NCBI RefSeq assembly: GCF_001437125.1 | Contig: NZ_JQCA01000165.1 | Span: forward strand, 1 to 59,434 | Origin: Levilactobacillus paucivorans | Lineage (GTDB): Bacteria > Bacillota > Bacilli > Lactobacillales > Lactobacillaceae | Direction: 5' to 3' | DNA: 59,434 nt | Part shown: positions 26,196 to 35,197 of the stretch, one piece after another | How the letters are laid out: each line of letters starts with the position of its first letter | Position numbering within the stretch: position 1 is the first letter of the stretch | Notes under the pieces: generated by a model | The model's database searches: none | What the model was told of the DNA's origin: nothing | Seen by the model: only the letters and a program-made list of their open reading frames with translations | Program-made: the position numbers and the translations under genes

Positions 26196-26357
26196 CTCAC
26201 CACTCCTTGGCATTCTCATTATTTTCTCATTAAACGGTTGCGTTTTATCTTACGCTCCCGGTTCGGCCCCTGTCAAACCCAATTCAAGCCTTCACGTGCG
26301 CCCGCGACGGAAAACCGCTACACTGAAAGTAACTAATGTGATAAGGAGTGAGCAAGT

Positions 26358-27290
26358 ATGAAAATTGCAATTGCTGGTGCTGGTGCCATGGGGTGCCGTT
26401 TTGGGGTCAAGCTTCAGAACGCCGGCCACCAAGTCACCCTGATCGATAACTGGCAGGATCACGTCACTGCCATTCAGGAACACGGCTTAACCGTCACCAC
26501 CGATGACGGCCAAGACCACATCACACCGATGACTGCTAAACGCCCCGCGGATGTCACGGAACGTTTCGACCTGGTGATTCTCTTCACCAAGGCCATGCAA
26601 ATGGACCAGATGCTTCAACAACTCAGTGGTATTTTGGATAACCAGCCCATCGTTTTGACCCTGGCCAATGGGATTGGCAATGTGGAAACCATTGAACGCC
26701 ACGTTCCCAAGGATCGCGTCGTGGCCGGCACCACGGTTTGGTCTTCTAGCCTGACGGGTCCAGGTCACATCACGGTTACTGGAACCGGGAGCATCTCCCT
26801 ACAAGCCATCGTGCCCGAGAAGTTCGACGAGCTGCCAGCCTTGATCGCGGCCTTGAATGCTGCACACCTCAACGCCAGTCCCGCTGAGAACGTGCTGGCC
26901 GCTATCTGGAAGAAGGCCGCCTTAAACAGCGTGCTGAACACCTACTGCACCCTCTTTGACTGCAATATTGGTGAATTCGGCTCCCTGCCAAATTGGCGGA
27001 CACTGAACGATGCCGTCTTAACAGAATTTGCCGCCGTGGCTAAGGCCGCTCATATTCAATTCGACGCAGCTGCTGACACGACCCTCATCGCCGCACAATT
27101 CGATCCCGATAAGAACGGGGGACACTATCCATCGATGCACCAAGATATGGCGAAGAAGCGTCCAACTGAAATTGACTTCTTAAATGGTTACGTTGCCCAG
27201 CTGGGAAAGAAACTCGGCGTTCCGGCACCAACTAACGCCTTACTGACGCAGTTAATTCACAGTCAAGAGTCTCTCCGTGGTATCAAGTAA
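26358..27290 (+). CDS. panE: 2-dehydropantoate 2-reductase
   Basis: The 310-residue protein reduces ketopantoate to pantoate with NADPH in the pantothenate route. IAIAGAGAMGCRFGVKLQNA (residues 3-22) is the Rossmann nucleotide site, FTKAMQMDQML and LANGIGNVE follow, IWKKAALNSVLNTYCTLFDC holds the catalytic Lys, and PTEIDFLNGYV holds the conserved Glu. The length is normal. AAGGAGTGAGCAAGT precedes the ATG. The gene stands alone, transcribed divergently from the frameshifted peptidase. Paralogues of this family in lactobacilli may reduce other 2-keto acids, so substrate assignment is by family. Confidence 0.9.
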   Translation: MKIAIAGAGAMGCRFGVKLQNAGHQVTLIDNWQDHVTAIQEHGLTVTTDDGQDHITPMTAKRPADVTERFDLVILFTKAMQMDQMLQQLSGILDNQPIVLTLANGIGNVETIERHVPKDRVVAGTTVWSSSLTGPGHITVTGTGSISLQAIVPEKFDELPALIAALNAAHLNASPAENVLAAIWKKAALNSVLNTYCTLFDCNIGEFGSLPNWRTLNDAVLTEFAAVAKAAHIQFDAAADTTLIAAQFDPDKNGGHYPSMHQDMAKKRPTEIDFLNGYVAQLGKKLGVPAPTNALLTQLIHSQESLRGIK

Positions 27291-27473
27291 CACTAAAAAG
27301 TGAGCACCACGCTCTGTCACTTTCATACTATATGTGGCAAAGTCTCACACATTTGCCCTATATCTAGTTGTAATTTCTGCTGATTCATCGTAACATAGAC
27401 CTATACTAATTTTTGACCGGGCGTTATAAAGACACACTAACGGGTTCGGCAAACCCTAGGAGGGCTAGAGACG

Positions 27474-27761
27474 ATGGATGTTTTAAGACGATCACAGGCA
27501 ACGATGTACCCGGGTGGTCTCACCGTGGAAAACTCAGCAGGAGCGCACATTCCGTTTAATTCGCGAAAGATTCATCGGTCACTCACAACACTGACCAACG
27601 ATCCGACGGTAGTTCACCGCGTCGAAAGTCTCATTGTTGCCCAATTGGCAGGGTTTGACGTGGTTGCCACAGGAACCATTGAAGCCACGATTGTGGAGAC
27701 CTTGGAACAACTAGGTTATGGGAATATGGCTCAGAATTACCGCCGCCGGCAACACGCTTAG
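27474..27761 (+). CDS. Stand-alone ATP-cone domain protein
   Basis: 95 residues. From about residue 18 the sequence matches the ATP-cone pattern: V-N-x-x-G-x-x-IPFNSRKIHRSL, then a VESLIVAQL helix, then GTIEATIVETLEQLGYGNMA and a closing NYRRRQ. In NrdR and in class I/III ribonucleotide reductases this domain senses ATP/dATP. Here there is neither the NrdR zinc ribbon nor a reductase body, only about 17 extra N-terminal residues. It may be a free nucleotide sensor that binds another protein; the partner is unknown. The start is set by AGGAGGGCTAGAGACG, and a strong terminator follows. Confidence 0.75.
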   Translation: MDVLRRSQATMYPGGLTVENSAGAHIPFNSRKIHRSLTTLTNDPTVVHRVESLIVAQLAGFDVVATGTIEATIVETLEQLGYGNMAQNYRRRQHA

Positions 27762-27820
27762 TTAGTCGTGGCTGGTAATTATTAGCGGTTATCATCGCTA
27801 ATCCGAAAATCTAATCGATC

Positions 27821-27858
27821 AAAAAAGTCCAGGACATCTCATCGTGTCCTGGACTTTT
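27821..27858. terminator. Bidirectional terminator
   Basis: AAAAGTCCAGGAC and GTCCTGGACTTTT around a short loop. It serves the ATP-cone gene and the leftward Spx-like gene. Confidence 0.9.
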
Positions 27859-27925
27859 GGCGTCTGATTATAAAAATGTCAATAAAAAATCGACCAGCAC
27901 TCCCCCGAGAACTGATCGACTAGGT

Positions 27926-28324
27926 CTATGAGCTTAATTGTGATTCTAAGTGGTGTAATTCGGCGGTCCGTACCTCACGTGGTAAGAAACGACGGATTTC
28001 CTCTTCGTTGTACCCCACTTCAAGTCGTTTATCATCAAAGATGATTGGGCGCTTGATTAAGTCCGGATACTTAACAACTAAGTCAACTAATTGGCTGACC
28101 GACAGACTGTCCAAATCAATATTCAATTGCTTGAAAATATTTGATCGGGTAGAAATGATATCCTCGCTCCCATTTTCTGTGAGCCGAAGAATCTGTTTAA
28201 CCTCGGTAGCATTCAGTGGCTTAGACTTGATGTTACGTTCCTTGAACGCAATCTCATGTTCCTTAAGCCATGCGCGTGCTTTCCGACTGGATGCGCTACT
28301 TGGCGCAATGTACAAATTAATCAT
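27926..28324 (-). CDS. Spx/ArsC-family protein lacking the CXXC redox switch
   Basis: 132 residues, full Spx length. NLYIAPSSASSRKARAWLKE aligns with the N-terminus of Spx, where CTSC normally sits; here it is SASS, so the redox disulfide cannot form. The RNA-polymerase-contacting and structural parts remain (NIKSKPLNATEVKQILRL, KRPIIFDDKRLEVGYNEEEI). Spx binds the alpha subunit CTD and redirects transcription under thiol stress. This copy would be redox-blind, perhaps constitutively active or a competitor. AAGGAAG precedes the ATG. It is single-gene, with a terminator after it. Confidence 0.88.
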   Translation of the reverse strand: MINLYIAPSSASSRKARAWLKEHEIAFKERNIKSKPLNATEVKQILRLTENGSEDIISTRSNIFKQLNIDLDSLSVSQLVDLVVKYPDLIKRPIIFDDKRLEVGYNEEEIRRFLPREVRTAELHHLESQLSS

Positions 28325-28851
28325 ATCTCAGCACTTCCTTATCGTTGGATTGAGTAACGATAGAAACACAGACAACTTGGTTCCCCCGAAATGTTTCACT
28401 GAACTATCTAGTAGAACCAACTTATATGTTACCACAATTGAATGAATAATCAACCCTTTTTGGAAACTTTCTAAATAACCCTCATCATTTTTTAACGTGT
28501 TGGTTGGCCCCCACAACTAAGGTGACGTGCATCGTTTTACTTGTGATAAATCCGACGAAAGCCCCCTAACTCGTCCATTATCCCGCCACAAAGTTCTTAA
28601 GCTCAACCAATTATCCTTTGCATTTTTAGGTTCCGTTAAGGTTGAACCCGCCACGCGTGTCTTTTTCAGTTAAATGTATGGATATTCACTCTTTATGTAA
28701 AATTATCCATTTTGTATCTTAATCAGCCATTAAATTCACTCCCACAGCTTTATTAAATTGGTTATTTTTGCCTTTTCGAGCGATCGCCGACCCGTTCCCC
28801 CTAAGAATGGCGTAAAATGGTGGCATCAATTATTCTCAGGAGGAACTTGTC
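28325..28851. other. Long intergenic region without a gene
   Basis: It lies between the Spx-like gene and the antiporter gene. Only short unsupported frames are present. It is AT-rich in parts (28640-28760) and must contain both divergent promoters, but I cannot place them reliably and see no repeat or hairpin of note. Confidence 0.5.
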
Positions 28852-30879
28852 TTGGAAGCCTTTTATTCCGTCTTATTACTCGTCTTGGCGACCATCGTTG
28901 CCAACACTATCTATCCCTATTTCTCCGTTATTCCTCAGGCCTTCTACCAGATCTTTGCTGGGGCCTTGTTGTCATTAATTCCCATGTTCCACCATTTTGC
29001 GTTGGAACCTGAAGTCTTCATGCTTCTGATCATTGGCCCCCTCATGTTCTTCGATGGGAAGAACGCCAGCGCTAAAGATCTTCGGCGCAACGTTGGGTCG
29101 ATTGCCTCCATGGCGATTGTCCTCGCCGTCTTGACCGTGGTCGCCATGGGTTACCTGGCCCACAGCATGGTGGTCGGCATTCCATTGGCCCTGGCCTTCG
29201 CGCTAGCAGCCATTGTGACGCCAACCGATGCCGTCGCCGTTTCCTCCATTACCACGAATATGGCCGTGCCAGAACGCGTTATGGGCATGCTGGAACGCGA
29301 ATCCCTATTCAACGACGCTTCCGGATTAGTGGCCTTCAACCTTGCGTTGGCGGCCTTTACGACCGGTAAGTTCTCCGTTGGCATGGGGGTGAAACACTTC
29401 CTCATCGTCTTCTTCGGGGGCCTGCTAATTGGGGTTATCCTGGGTGGCTTAGCCGTCTGGGCCCGTGTCCTGTTGGTTCAAAGTGGGATGGATTCTTCCA
29501 GTGTCATCATCCCTTACGACATCATCGTGCCCTTCCTGATCTACCTCGCCGCCGAACACCTTGAACTCTCGGGAATTCTCGCGGTCGTCGCGGCTGGGCT
29601 GATGTACAGCTTTTCTTCAAAGCAACTCCGTCTCTCCAGTACCCAGCTCCAACTGGTCTCGCGCTCTTCATGGAACATCATCACCAGCATTTTAAATGGG
29701 TTCGTGTTCGTCCTCTTAGGAGCGACACTACCAACAGTCTGGGTAAATATTCAACAAGATCACACCAAGGACCTAACAACCTTCCTCATCTTAGCCGTGG
29801 TGCTTTACGTGGTCATGACGGCCTTGCGTTATCTCTGGATTCGTTTCGACTGGGCTCTCATCCACTCTAAGCCCAAGAAACGGCGCTCATATGCCTTAGT
29901 TGGCGCCCTATCTGGTGTTCACGGAACGATTACCTTGGCCATGGCTTTCTCACTGCCCCTGACGTTTAACGGCGCGGCCTTCCCTTATCGGAATACCATG
30001 ATCTTTGTGGCCGCCGTCGTAATTATTTTGAGTCTACTGGTACCAACCATCGTCCTGCCATTCGTCCTCCCCAAGAAGACGGCCACGGTCGATCCCGACC
30101 AGCTTGAACAGGAACGCAAGGCCCTCGTGGCCTACGCGAGTGAGCGGTTGGCTCAAGAAAATCCCGACACCCCAGCCAGTGCCCAAGCGGTGATTCAGGT
30201 CTTAAATAGCCAAACGAACAATACGCGGCCGGACAAAAAAGTGACACGATTACTCCTCAATCAAGCGACTCAGATGGAAGTCAAAGCGGTCCAGGGACTT
30301 GCCGACGATGGTACCATCCCCACGCCTTTTGCCAACCGCTACGTGCGTTTACTCCTGATGAAATCTCAAATGAGTAGTCGTAATCCACTCGTCAACACCA
30401 ACATCTGGTTCCGCTTCGTGGGACACCGACTCTGGCATCTCATCACCCACCATGGTGACCGACGCAAACGCCGAGAACGACTTCAAACCGGTCAACGCCA
30501 CAGCCATCGTGGTGGCGATCGCTCACGTCCCGGTCACGTTTCCGCGGCCGAACAAGAACGTCGCGAAAGTTTTATGTTGGTTGAAAAGACTATCTACACT
30601 CAGGTCATGGCCTTTCTGACCGAAGCCACCACTATTGATAACCAAGCCGAAGTGAACGCGGTTCGTTACTACTACAACGCACGTCATCGGCGCTTCGAAT
30701 CGACTCAAACCGCAAACGAACAAAGTGAACTCTTTATTCAAGCCTTCCAACACGAGTACACCTACATTCGCCAACGCCGGTCATCTAAGGAGATTCCAAG
30801 GGCTCTGGCCGATGAACTCTACCAACAAGTCTCAACCGATCAGATGCTCTATACCCAAGAAATTGCTGGAGAAGAATAG
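28852..30879 (+). CDS. CPA1-family Na+/H+ antiporter
   Basis: 675 residues, TTG start 8 nt after AGGAGG. About the first 405 residues are membrane-embedded with roughly 12 helices: MFFDGKNASAKDLRR, IVTPTDAVAVSSI, and the ion-site motif ESLFNDASGLVAFNLAL (about 145-162, the ND pair of CPA1 exchangers). The last 270 residues are a soluble, charged, helical cytoplasmic domain (from KKTATVDPDQLEQERK onward) with a very basic patch at GDRRKRRERLQTGQRHSHRG. It expels Na+ or K+ for H+ and supports pH and salt tolerance. Single gene, followed by a terminator and two family A repeats. Confidence 0.93.
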   Translation: MEAFYSVLLLVLATIVANTIYPYFSVIPQAFYQIFAGALLSLIPMFHHFALEPEVFMLLIIGPLMFFDGKNASAKDLRRNVGSIASMAIVLAVLTVVAMGYLAHSMVVGIPLALAFALAAIVTPTDAVAVSSITTNMAVPERVMGMLERESLFNDASGLVAFNLALAAFTTGKFSVGMGVKHFLIVFFGGLLIGVILGGLAVWARVLLVQSGMDSSSVIIPYDIIVPFLIYLAAEHLELSGILAVVAAGLMYSFSSKQLRLSSTQLQLVSRSSWNIITSILNGFVFVLLGATLPTVWVNIQQDHTKDLTTFLILAVVLYVVMTALRYLWIRFDWALIHSKPKKRRSYALVGALSGVHGTITLAMAFSLPLTFNGAAFPYRNTMIFVAAVVIILSLLVPTIVLPFVLPKKTATVDPDQLEQERKALVAYASERLAQENPDTPASAQAVIQVLNSQTNNTRPDKKVTRLLLNQATQMEVKAVQGLADDGTIPTPFANRYVRLLLMKSQMSSRNPLVNTNIWFRFVGHRLWHLITHHGDRRKRRERLQTGQRHSHRGGDRSRPGHVSAAEQERRESFMLVEKTIYTQVMAFLTEATTIDNQAEVNAVRYYYNARHRRFESTQTANEQSELFIQAFQHEYTYIRQRRSSKEIPRALADELYQQVSTDQMLYTQEIAGEE

Positions 30880-31049
30880 ATTGACCACTCAGCGTCACAT
30901 TTTCTTCACAATTGAATGCTATAGTAGTCGCATAACTTACGAATTAAACAACGAATAAGTTACCAATTTTACTCCTCCAAAAGTAAAAAACGGGCGGACC
31001 GCTACGGCGATACCGGCCCACTCCAAACGTAACATGTGTTTTTATTTAG

Positions 31050-31090
31050 CAGCGATGCGGACAATTACGGTCCGGTCGCTGTTTTTTTTT
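31050..31090 (+). terminator. Terminator downstream of the antiporter gene
   Basis: CAGCGA with TCGCTG and an inner CGGAC/GTCCG pair, followed by ten T's. It lies about 170 bp after the stop. Confidence 0.85.
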
Positions 31091-31126
31091 GCTGTCTTTA
31101 AACTTCCAGGAGAAGAAAAAAGTGTC

Positions 31127-31298
31127 GCCTACGGCCACCAGACGCCACCCTGTGGGGCAGACCTGAAGCCTGAGAAGCGGTCTTCAGGGCAACCTTGAAC
31201 CTCGAAAAACCCGAGTTTCAAGGTTGGCCCGTGCTCTAAGCCGAGACAGACCCTCGGCTAAGACCACCGACACGGGGTTCTGTCTGGTGGCCTCCGGC
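31127..31298 (+). repeat. Family A structured repeat, copy 3
   Basis: Outer stem GGCCACCAGAC with GTCTGGTGGCC; hairpin 1 CCTGAAG...CTTCAGG; hairpin 2 CCTTGAACCTCG with CGAGTTTCAAGG; hairpin 3 AGCCGAG with CTCGGCT. Conserved strings CCTGTGGGG, GCGGTCTTC, GGCCCGTGCT and ACCGACACGGGG. Ends CCTCCGGC. Near-identical to copy 5 at 36971, with a compensated change in the outer stem. Confidence 0.85.
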
Positions 31299-31432
31299 TG
31301 AGATTAGTTAAAAAATAGAAATCCTCGTCGAAATTCGCTACATGACTAACAACTGACGTCAATTTAGCCTAATTAGCCTTCCCACACTTGCTATCATCTG
31401 GGTCGCTACTCAAATAACAACAATGTCTATTA

Positions 31433-31611
31433 GCCGGAGGTAGGACGGGGTCACCCCCTGTGTCGGTGGTGTTAGGTCGACGAATTCCCGGCCTTACAGC
31501 ACGGGACGTTTCCAAGACTCACGGGTCTAGTGAGACTTGGAAACGAGCTTGAAGACCGCTCCTTGACTTCAAGCGTTCCCCATAGGGGAGTGACCCCGTC
31601 CCACCGGAGGC
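31433..31611 (-). repeat. Family A structured repeat, copy 4
   Basis: Minus orientation, facing copy 3. Outer stem GGACGGGGTCA with TGACCCCGTCC; hairpin 1 GCTTGAAG...CTTCAAGC; hairpin 2 TTTCCAAG...CTTGGAAA; then CCCGTGCTGTAAGGCCG and ACCACCGACACAGGG. Its closest match is copy 6 at 37203. Confidence 0.85.
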
Positions 31612-31712
31612 ATCAAAGACTAAGACAACTAAAAATTCTAGCCGATAATAGTCCATCCCCCACGCTTTTGTTAGAAATTTACTCATAATCTGGACGAATG
31701 CGCTCTCATAAA

Positions 31713-31741
31713 TTTACACCGTTAGCAAACTAGCTTATAAT
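31713..31741 (+). promoter_or_regulatory. Promoter of the 5'-nucleotidase gene
   Basis: TTTACA (31713-31718), 17 bp, TATAAT (31736-31741), about 70 bp before the start codon. Confidence 0.65.
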
Positions 31742-31809
31742 TTCTTTAACACGTTATAGATTCGGCGTTGTGCTCAGGGTCTGTTAGACGTAATGGAGGG
31801 TGAGAATTC

Positions 31810-33384
31810 ATGAAGCTGACAATTTTATCGACAAGCGATACCCACGGGTATGTCTTTCCGACGAACTATGTAAAGAAAGGCAGTCACCAAGGCTTTGGCC
31901 TGGCTCGAGCTGCCACGGTTATTGCCCGTGAGCAAGCGCAGGCGAAGACCCTGGGTCCCGTAGTCACCGTAGAAAACGGGGACTTTCTCGAAGGATCGCC
32001 GCTGGCCTACTACGTGGCTCGGGTCAAGCCCGACCGCGATCCAGCACCCCTGATGGCCATCTATAACCAAATCGACTATGATTGCGGAATTCTCGGCAAC
32101 CATGAATTTAACTACGGCCAAGAATACTTACAGGCCGCCATTAAAGACGCCAAACGTTCCATTCTGTGCGCCAATATTTTGGATCACAATGGCGAACCCG
32201 AATACGGGCAGCCCTACCAAATTATTGAAAAAGACGGCATTAAGATCGGCATTCTGGGGCTCACCACCCAGGCCGTCTACAAGTGGGAAAAAGCTACCAA
32301 CATCAGCGGACTTCAATTTGAGTCCGCCTACCTGGCCGCCAAGAAATATGTGCCCATCATCAGAGAACAGGCAGATGTGGTCGTTGTATGCTACCACGGG
32401 GGCTTTGAGCGCGATTTAACCACTGGTAAGCCCAATGACATTCATGTTGGCGAAAACGAAGCCTACCACATCCTAGAGGCCATTCCGGGCATCGACGCTT
32501 TGGTCACGGGTCACCAGCACCGACAATTGGCAACCGACGTCTTTGATACGCCGATCACCCAGCCCGGCTTCCGGGGGCAAGCTATCGGAAAGATTACGTT
32601 AGATCTCGAACGCAAGGCGGATGGTAGCGTGACCGTTCTCAACCATGAAAGTGAACTGGTTCCCACCAAACATGCCCCACTGGATCCCCAAGTTCTCGCC
32701 GCCGCTAACGGATTGAACAGTGAGGTCGGCCACTGGCTCGACCAGCCACTGGGTCACATCCAAGGCGACATGACCTTTGACGATCCCTTTGCGGCACGGA
32801 TGCATGAGACCCCTTATATCGAATTTATCCAAAAAGTTCAAATGGCCACGATGGGCGCCGACATCTCGGCCACGGCCCTCTTCAGTGACGAGGCTCGCGG
32901 CTTTGAGAATCCCATCACCATGCGAAACATCATGACCAACTACGTCTATCCTAATGGCCTGTCCCTCTTAAAGATCACCGGGGCCGACCTGCGCGCCGCG
33001 TTGGAAGTTTCCGCCCGCTATTTTGCGATCAAAGACGACCAAATTGCCGTCAACCCGGCCTTCGTCCATCCCAAACGGCGTCAGTATAACTATGACATGT
33101 ACGAGGGTGTGAACTACCAGATTAACGTGGCGAAACCCGAGGGTCAGCGCATCGAAAACCTGACCTATCATGGTAAACCCGTGACGGACGATCAGGAACT
33201 CCGGATCGTATTGAACCAGTACCGCGCAGTCGGCGGCGGCCACTACGCCATGTATAGCGCCGACAAGATCATCGCGGAGGGTCAAGGCGCGATGAGTGAA
33301 ATCATTGCCGACTACCTCCAAGAACACCCGACGGTCCCGGCGACGGCCAATAACAATTTTACAGTCGTTAATCATCCCGAATAA
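31810..33384 (+). CDS. Bifunctional metallophosphatase / 5'-nucleotidase
   Basis: 524 residues with the two-domain layout of the family. Residues 1-280 are the metallophosphoesterase: LSTSDTHGYVFP, NGDFLEGSPL, GILGNHEFNYG, VVCYHGGFERDL and LVTGHQHRQL are the five metal-site motifs. Residues 330-500 are the 5'-nucleotidase C domain (ISATALFSDEARGF ... YAMYSADKII). It dephosphorylates nucleotides or 2',3'-cyclic nucleotides. No signal peptide or wall anchor is present, so unlike the secreted enzymes it should act in the cytoplasm, as YunD-like proteins do. GGAGGGTGAGAATTC precedes the ATG. Single gene. Confidence 0.92.
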   Translation: MKLTILSTSDTHGYVFPTNYVKKGSHQGFGLARAATVIAREQAQAKTLGPVVTVENGDFLEGSPLAYYVARVKPDRDPAPLMAIYNQIDYDCGILGNHEFNYGQEYLQAAIKDAKRSILCANILDHNGEPEYGQPYQIIEKDGIKIGILGLTTQAVYKWEKATNISGLQFESAYLAAKKYVPIIREQADVVVVCYHGGFERDLTTGKPNDIHVGENEAYHILEAIPGIDALVTGHQHRQLATDVFDTPITQPGFRGQAIGKITLDLERKADGSVTVLNHESELVPTKHAPLDPQVLAAANGLNSEVGHWLDQPLGHIQGDMTFDDPFAARMHETPYIEFIQKVQMATMGADISATALFSDEARGFENPITMRNIMTNYVYPNGLSLLKITGADLRAALEVSARYFAIKDDQIAVNPAFVHPKRRQYNYDMYEGVNYQINVAKPEGQRIENLTYHGKPVTDDQELRIVLNQYRAVGGGHYAMYSADKIIAEGQGAMSEIIADYLQEHPTVPATANNNFTVVNHPE

Positions 33385-33434
33385 ATCGGTTTACGTTTAA
33401 TTCAAATGGCGCGTCAAGCGCTAACCTACATATC

Positions 33435-33475
33435 AAAAGCCCCGCGATTTCCAAATTGGAAGTCGCGGGGCTTTT
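33435..33475. terminator. Bidirectional terminator between convergent genes
   Basis: AAAAGCCCCGCGA with TCGCGGGGCTTTT. It ends both the 5'-nucleotidase gene and the leftward RNase Y gene. Confidence 0.92.
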
Positions 33476-33489
33476 GGGTTGCCAGCGTG

Positions 33490-35097
33490 TTAAGCATTGG
33501 CGACCTTTTTCTTTTTCTTGTGTTTCTTCTTTTTCTTTTCATCACCAACATATTCGACCGCCGTCAGCGTGCGAATCGTCGTGACCTTAATCTTACCAGG
33601 ATACGTGAGTTTGTCTTCGATCTGCTTAGCCACTTCCTGCGTCAGGCTAGCCGCGGCCTGATCGTCCAGCTCATGTGGCTTGACCATAATCCGCAACTCC
33701 CGCCCAGCTTGAATGGCGTAGCTTTCCGAGACACCCTTCTGTTCGTTGGCAATCTGTTCGAGGGCTCGCAACCGGTTGATGTAATCTTCCACCGATTCGC
33801 TTCGGGCACCAGGACGGGCACCGGAAATGGCATCGGCTGCCGCAACTAAGTCGGACAGTGGTGACGTCTTCTCGATGTCCCCATGGTGCGCCGCGATGGC
33901 GTTGATCACGATCGGATCTTCCCCATACTTCTGGGCAAATTCCGTTCCGATTTCCACGTGGGTTCCTTCGACTTCGTGGTCGATGGCTTTCCCCAAGTCA
34001 TGCAGGAGACCGGCTCGCCGTGCTAATCGGGTATTGTAACCCAAGCGGGCGGCCATGGCTCCGGTCAGTTGGGCCACTTCAATCGAGTGAAGTAACACGT
34101 TTTGACCGTAACTGGTCCGGTACTTGAGGCGGCCGATCAGTTTCATCAGGTCAGGATGCATCCAGCCCACGTGTAGTAGGCTAACCGTCTGTTCCCCGGT
34201 TTCCCAGAGACTGTGGTTCACGTCACGTTGCGCATTCTCAACCTGCGTCTCAATCTGGTTAGCCGAGATGCGGCGGCTGGCGACCAAGTTGGTCAGAGCC
34301 ACCCGGGCAATCTCACGGCGGATTGGGTCATGCGTGCTGATAAACAACGTGGTGTTGTCATCCGGTACGAAGATTAGATCCGTCCCTGTGAGGGTCTCTA
34401 ACAAGCGAATGTGCTGCCCGTCACGACCGATAATCTTGCTACGAATATCGCCATTCGGCACGGTCACAGTGTGTTCCATGTGTTCCTTAGGTAAATCCTG
34501 AGGGCCACTCTCGGTGGCGGACAAGACAACATCCTTGGCCCACTTCTCAGCGTTGGCCACGGCATTGTCGTTGAGGGCCTTTATTTCAATGTCCCGGTCG
34601 CGCTTCAAATCTAATTCGGCGTGATTCAGCACCGTTTGTTTAGCGTCGTCTTCATCCATCCCCGCGCGTTGCGCTAAGGTCTGGTTGCGCGTCGTCGTCA
34701 GCTCTTCGGCCTGGTCGCGGAGCAAATGAATGGCTTGCCGCTGATCACGATTAGCCTGGCTCCGTTCATCTAACATTTCTGTTTGATCGTCGAGCCGGAC
34801 CGTGGCCTGTCCCATTAAACGTTCTCGTTGTTGCCGTCGTTGTTCTCTAACGCGAATATCACTTTGTTGTTCGGTCAATTCGTCCTTGACGGATTGCTGA
34901 TAGGCGAGTGTGGCTTGCCGACTCTTCTTGGTAAGCTGGTCGACACGCTGTTTCGTCTTCTCGGTCTCCTGAGCAATGATGGTTCTAGCCTTGGCCTGAA
35001 CCGCCAATAATTCCGCGCGATGCTGTCGCTGCCGAACCAGGTAACCGATCACAATCCCAATCAACAACAGACCGATAGTCAGTCCTGTTATTAACAA
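33490..35097 (-). CDS. rny: Ribonuclease Y
   Basis: 535 residues. An N-terminal membrane helix (LITGLTIGLLLIGIVIGYLV) leads to a long coiled coil (about residues 30-190, Gln/Arg/Glu-rich), then a KH domain (IRSKIIGRDGQHIRLLETLT), then an HD domain (GLLHDLGKAIDHEVEGTH, AIAAHHGDIE). RNase Y starts decay of many mRNAs at the membrane. The start is placed at a TTG 9 nt after AAGGAG, which puts the membrane helix at the very N-terminus as in the family; a GTG 17 codons earlier lacks a good site. The C-terminus carries an unusual tail (DEKKKKKHKKKKKVANA) beyond the family core. Confidence 0.9.
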   Translation of the reverse strand: MLITGLTIGLLLIGIVIGYLVRQRQHRAELLAVQAKARTIIAQETEKTKQRVDQLTKKSRQATLAYQQSVKDELTEQQSDIRVREQRRQQRERLMGQATVRLDDQTEMLDERSQANRDQRQAIHLLRDQAEELTTTRNQTLAQRAGMDEDDAKQTVLNHAELDLKRDRDIEIKALNDNAVANAEKWAKDVVLSATESGPQDLPKEHMEHTVTVPNGDIRSKIIGRDGQHIRLLETLTGTDLIFVPDDNTTLFISTHDPIRREIARVALTNLVASRRISANQIETQVENAQRDVNHSLWETGEQTVSLLHVGWMHPDLMKLIGRLKYRTSYGQNVLLHSIEVAQLTGAMAARLGYNTRLARRAGLLHDLGKAIDHEVEGTHVEIGTEFAQKYGEDPIVINAIAAHHGDIEKTSPLSDLVAAADAISGARPGARSESVEDYINRLRALEQIANEQKGVSESYAIQAGRELRIMVKPHELDDQAAASLTQEVAKQIEDKLTYPGKIKVTTIRTLTAVEYVGDEKKKKKHKKKKKVANA

Positions 35098-35197
35098 TAT
35101 AATGTGCTCCTTAATTTTCAGTCCCGGGTGTCCCGGGGGGATTGTCACTTTTCCCGTTAATTATACGCTATTTATGCCCACAACCCAACTGTTCAAG

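Noticed and set aside
28328-28516. 62-aa minus-strand frame upstream of the Spx-like gene
   Set aside because: No ribosome binding site and an uninformative sequence; lies where the promoter should be.
31127-31611. CRISPR array or attachment sites in the repeat-rich gap
   Set aside because: Repeats are inverted, about 175 bp long and not regularly spaced; no cas genes or integrase nearby.
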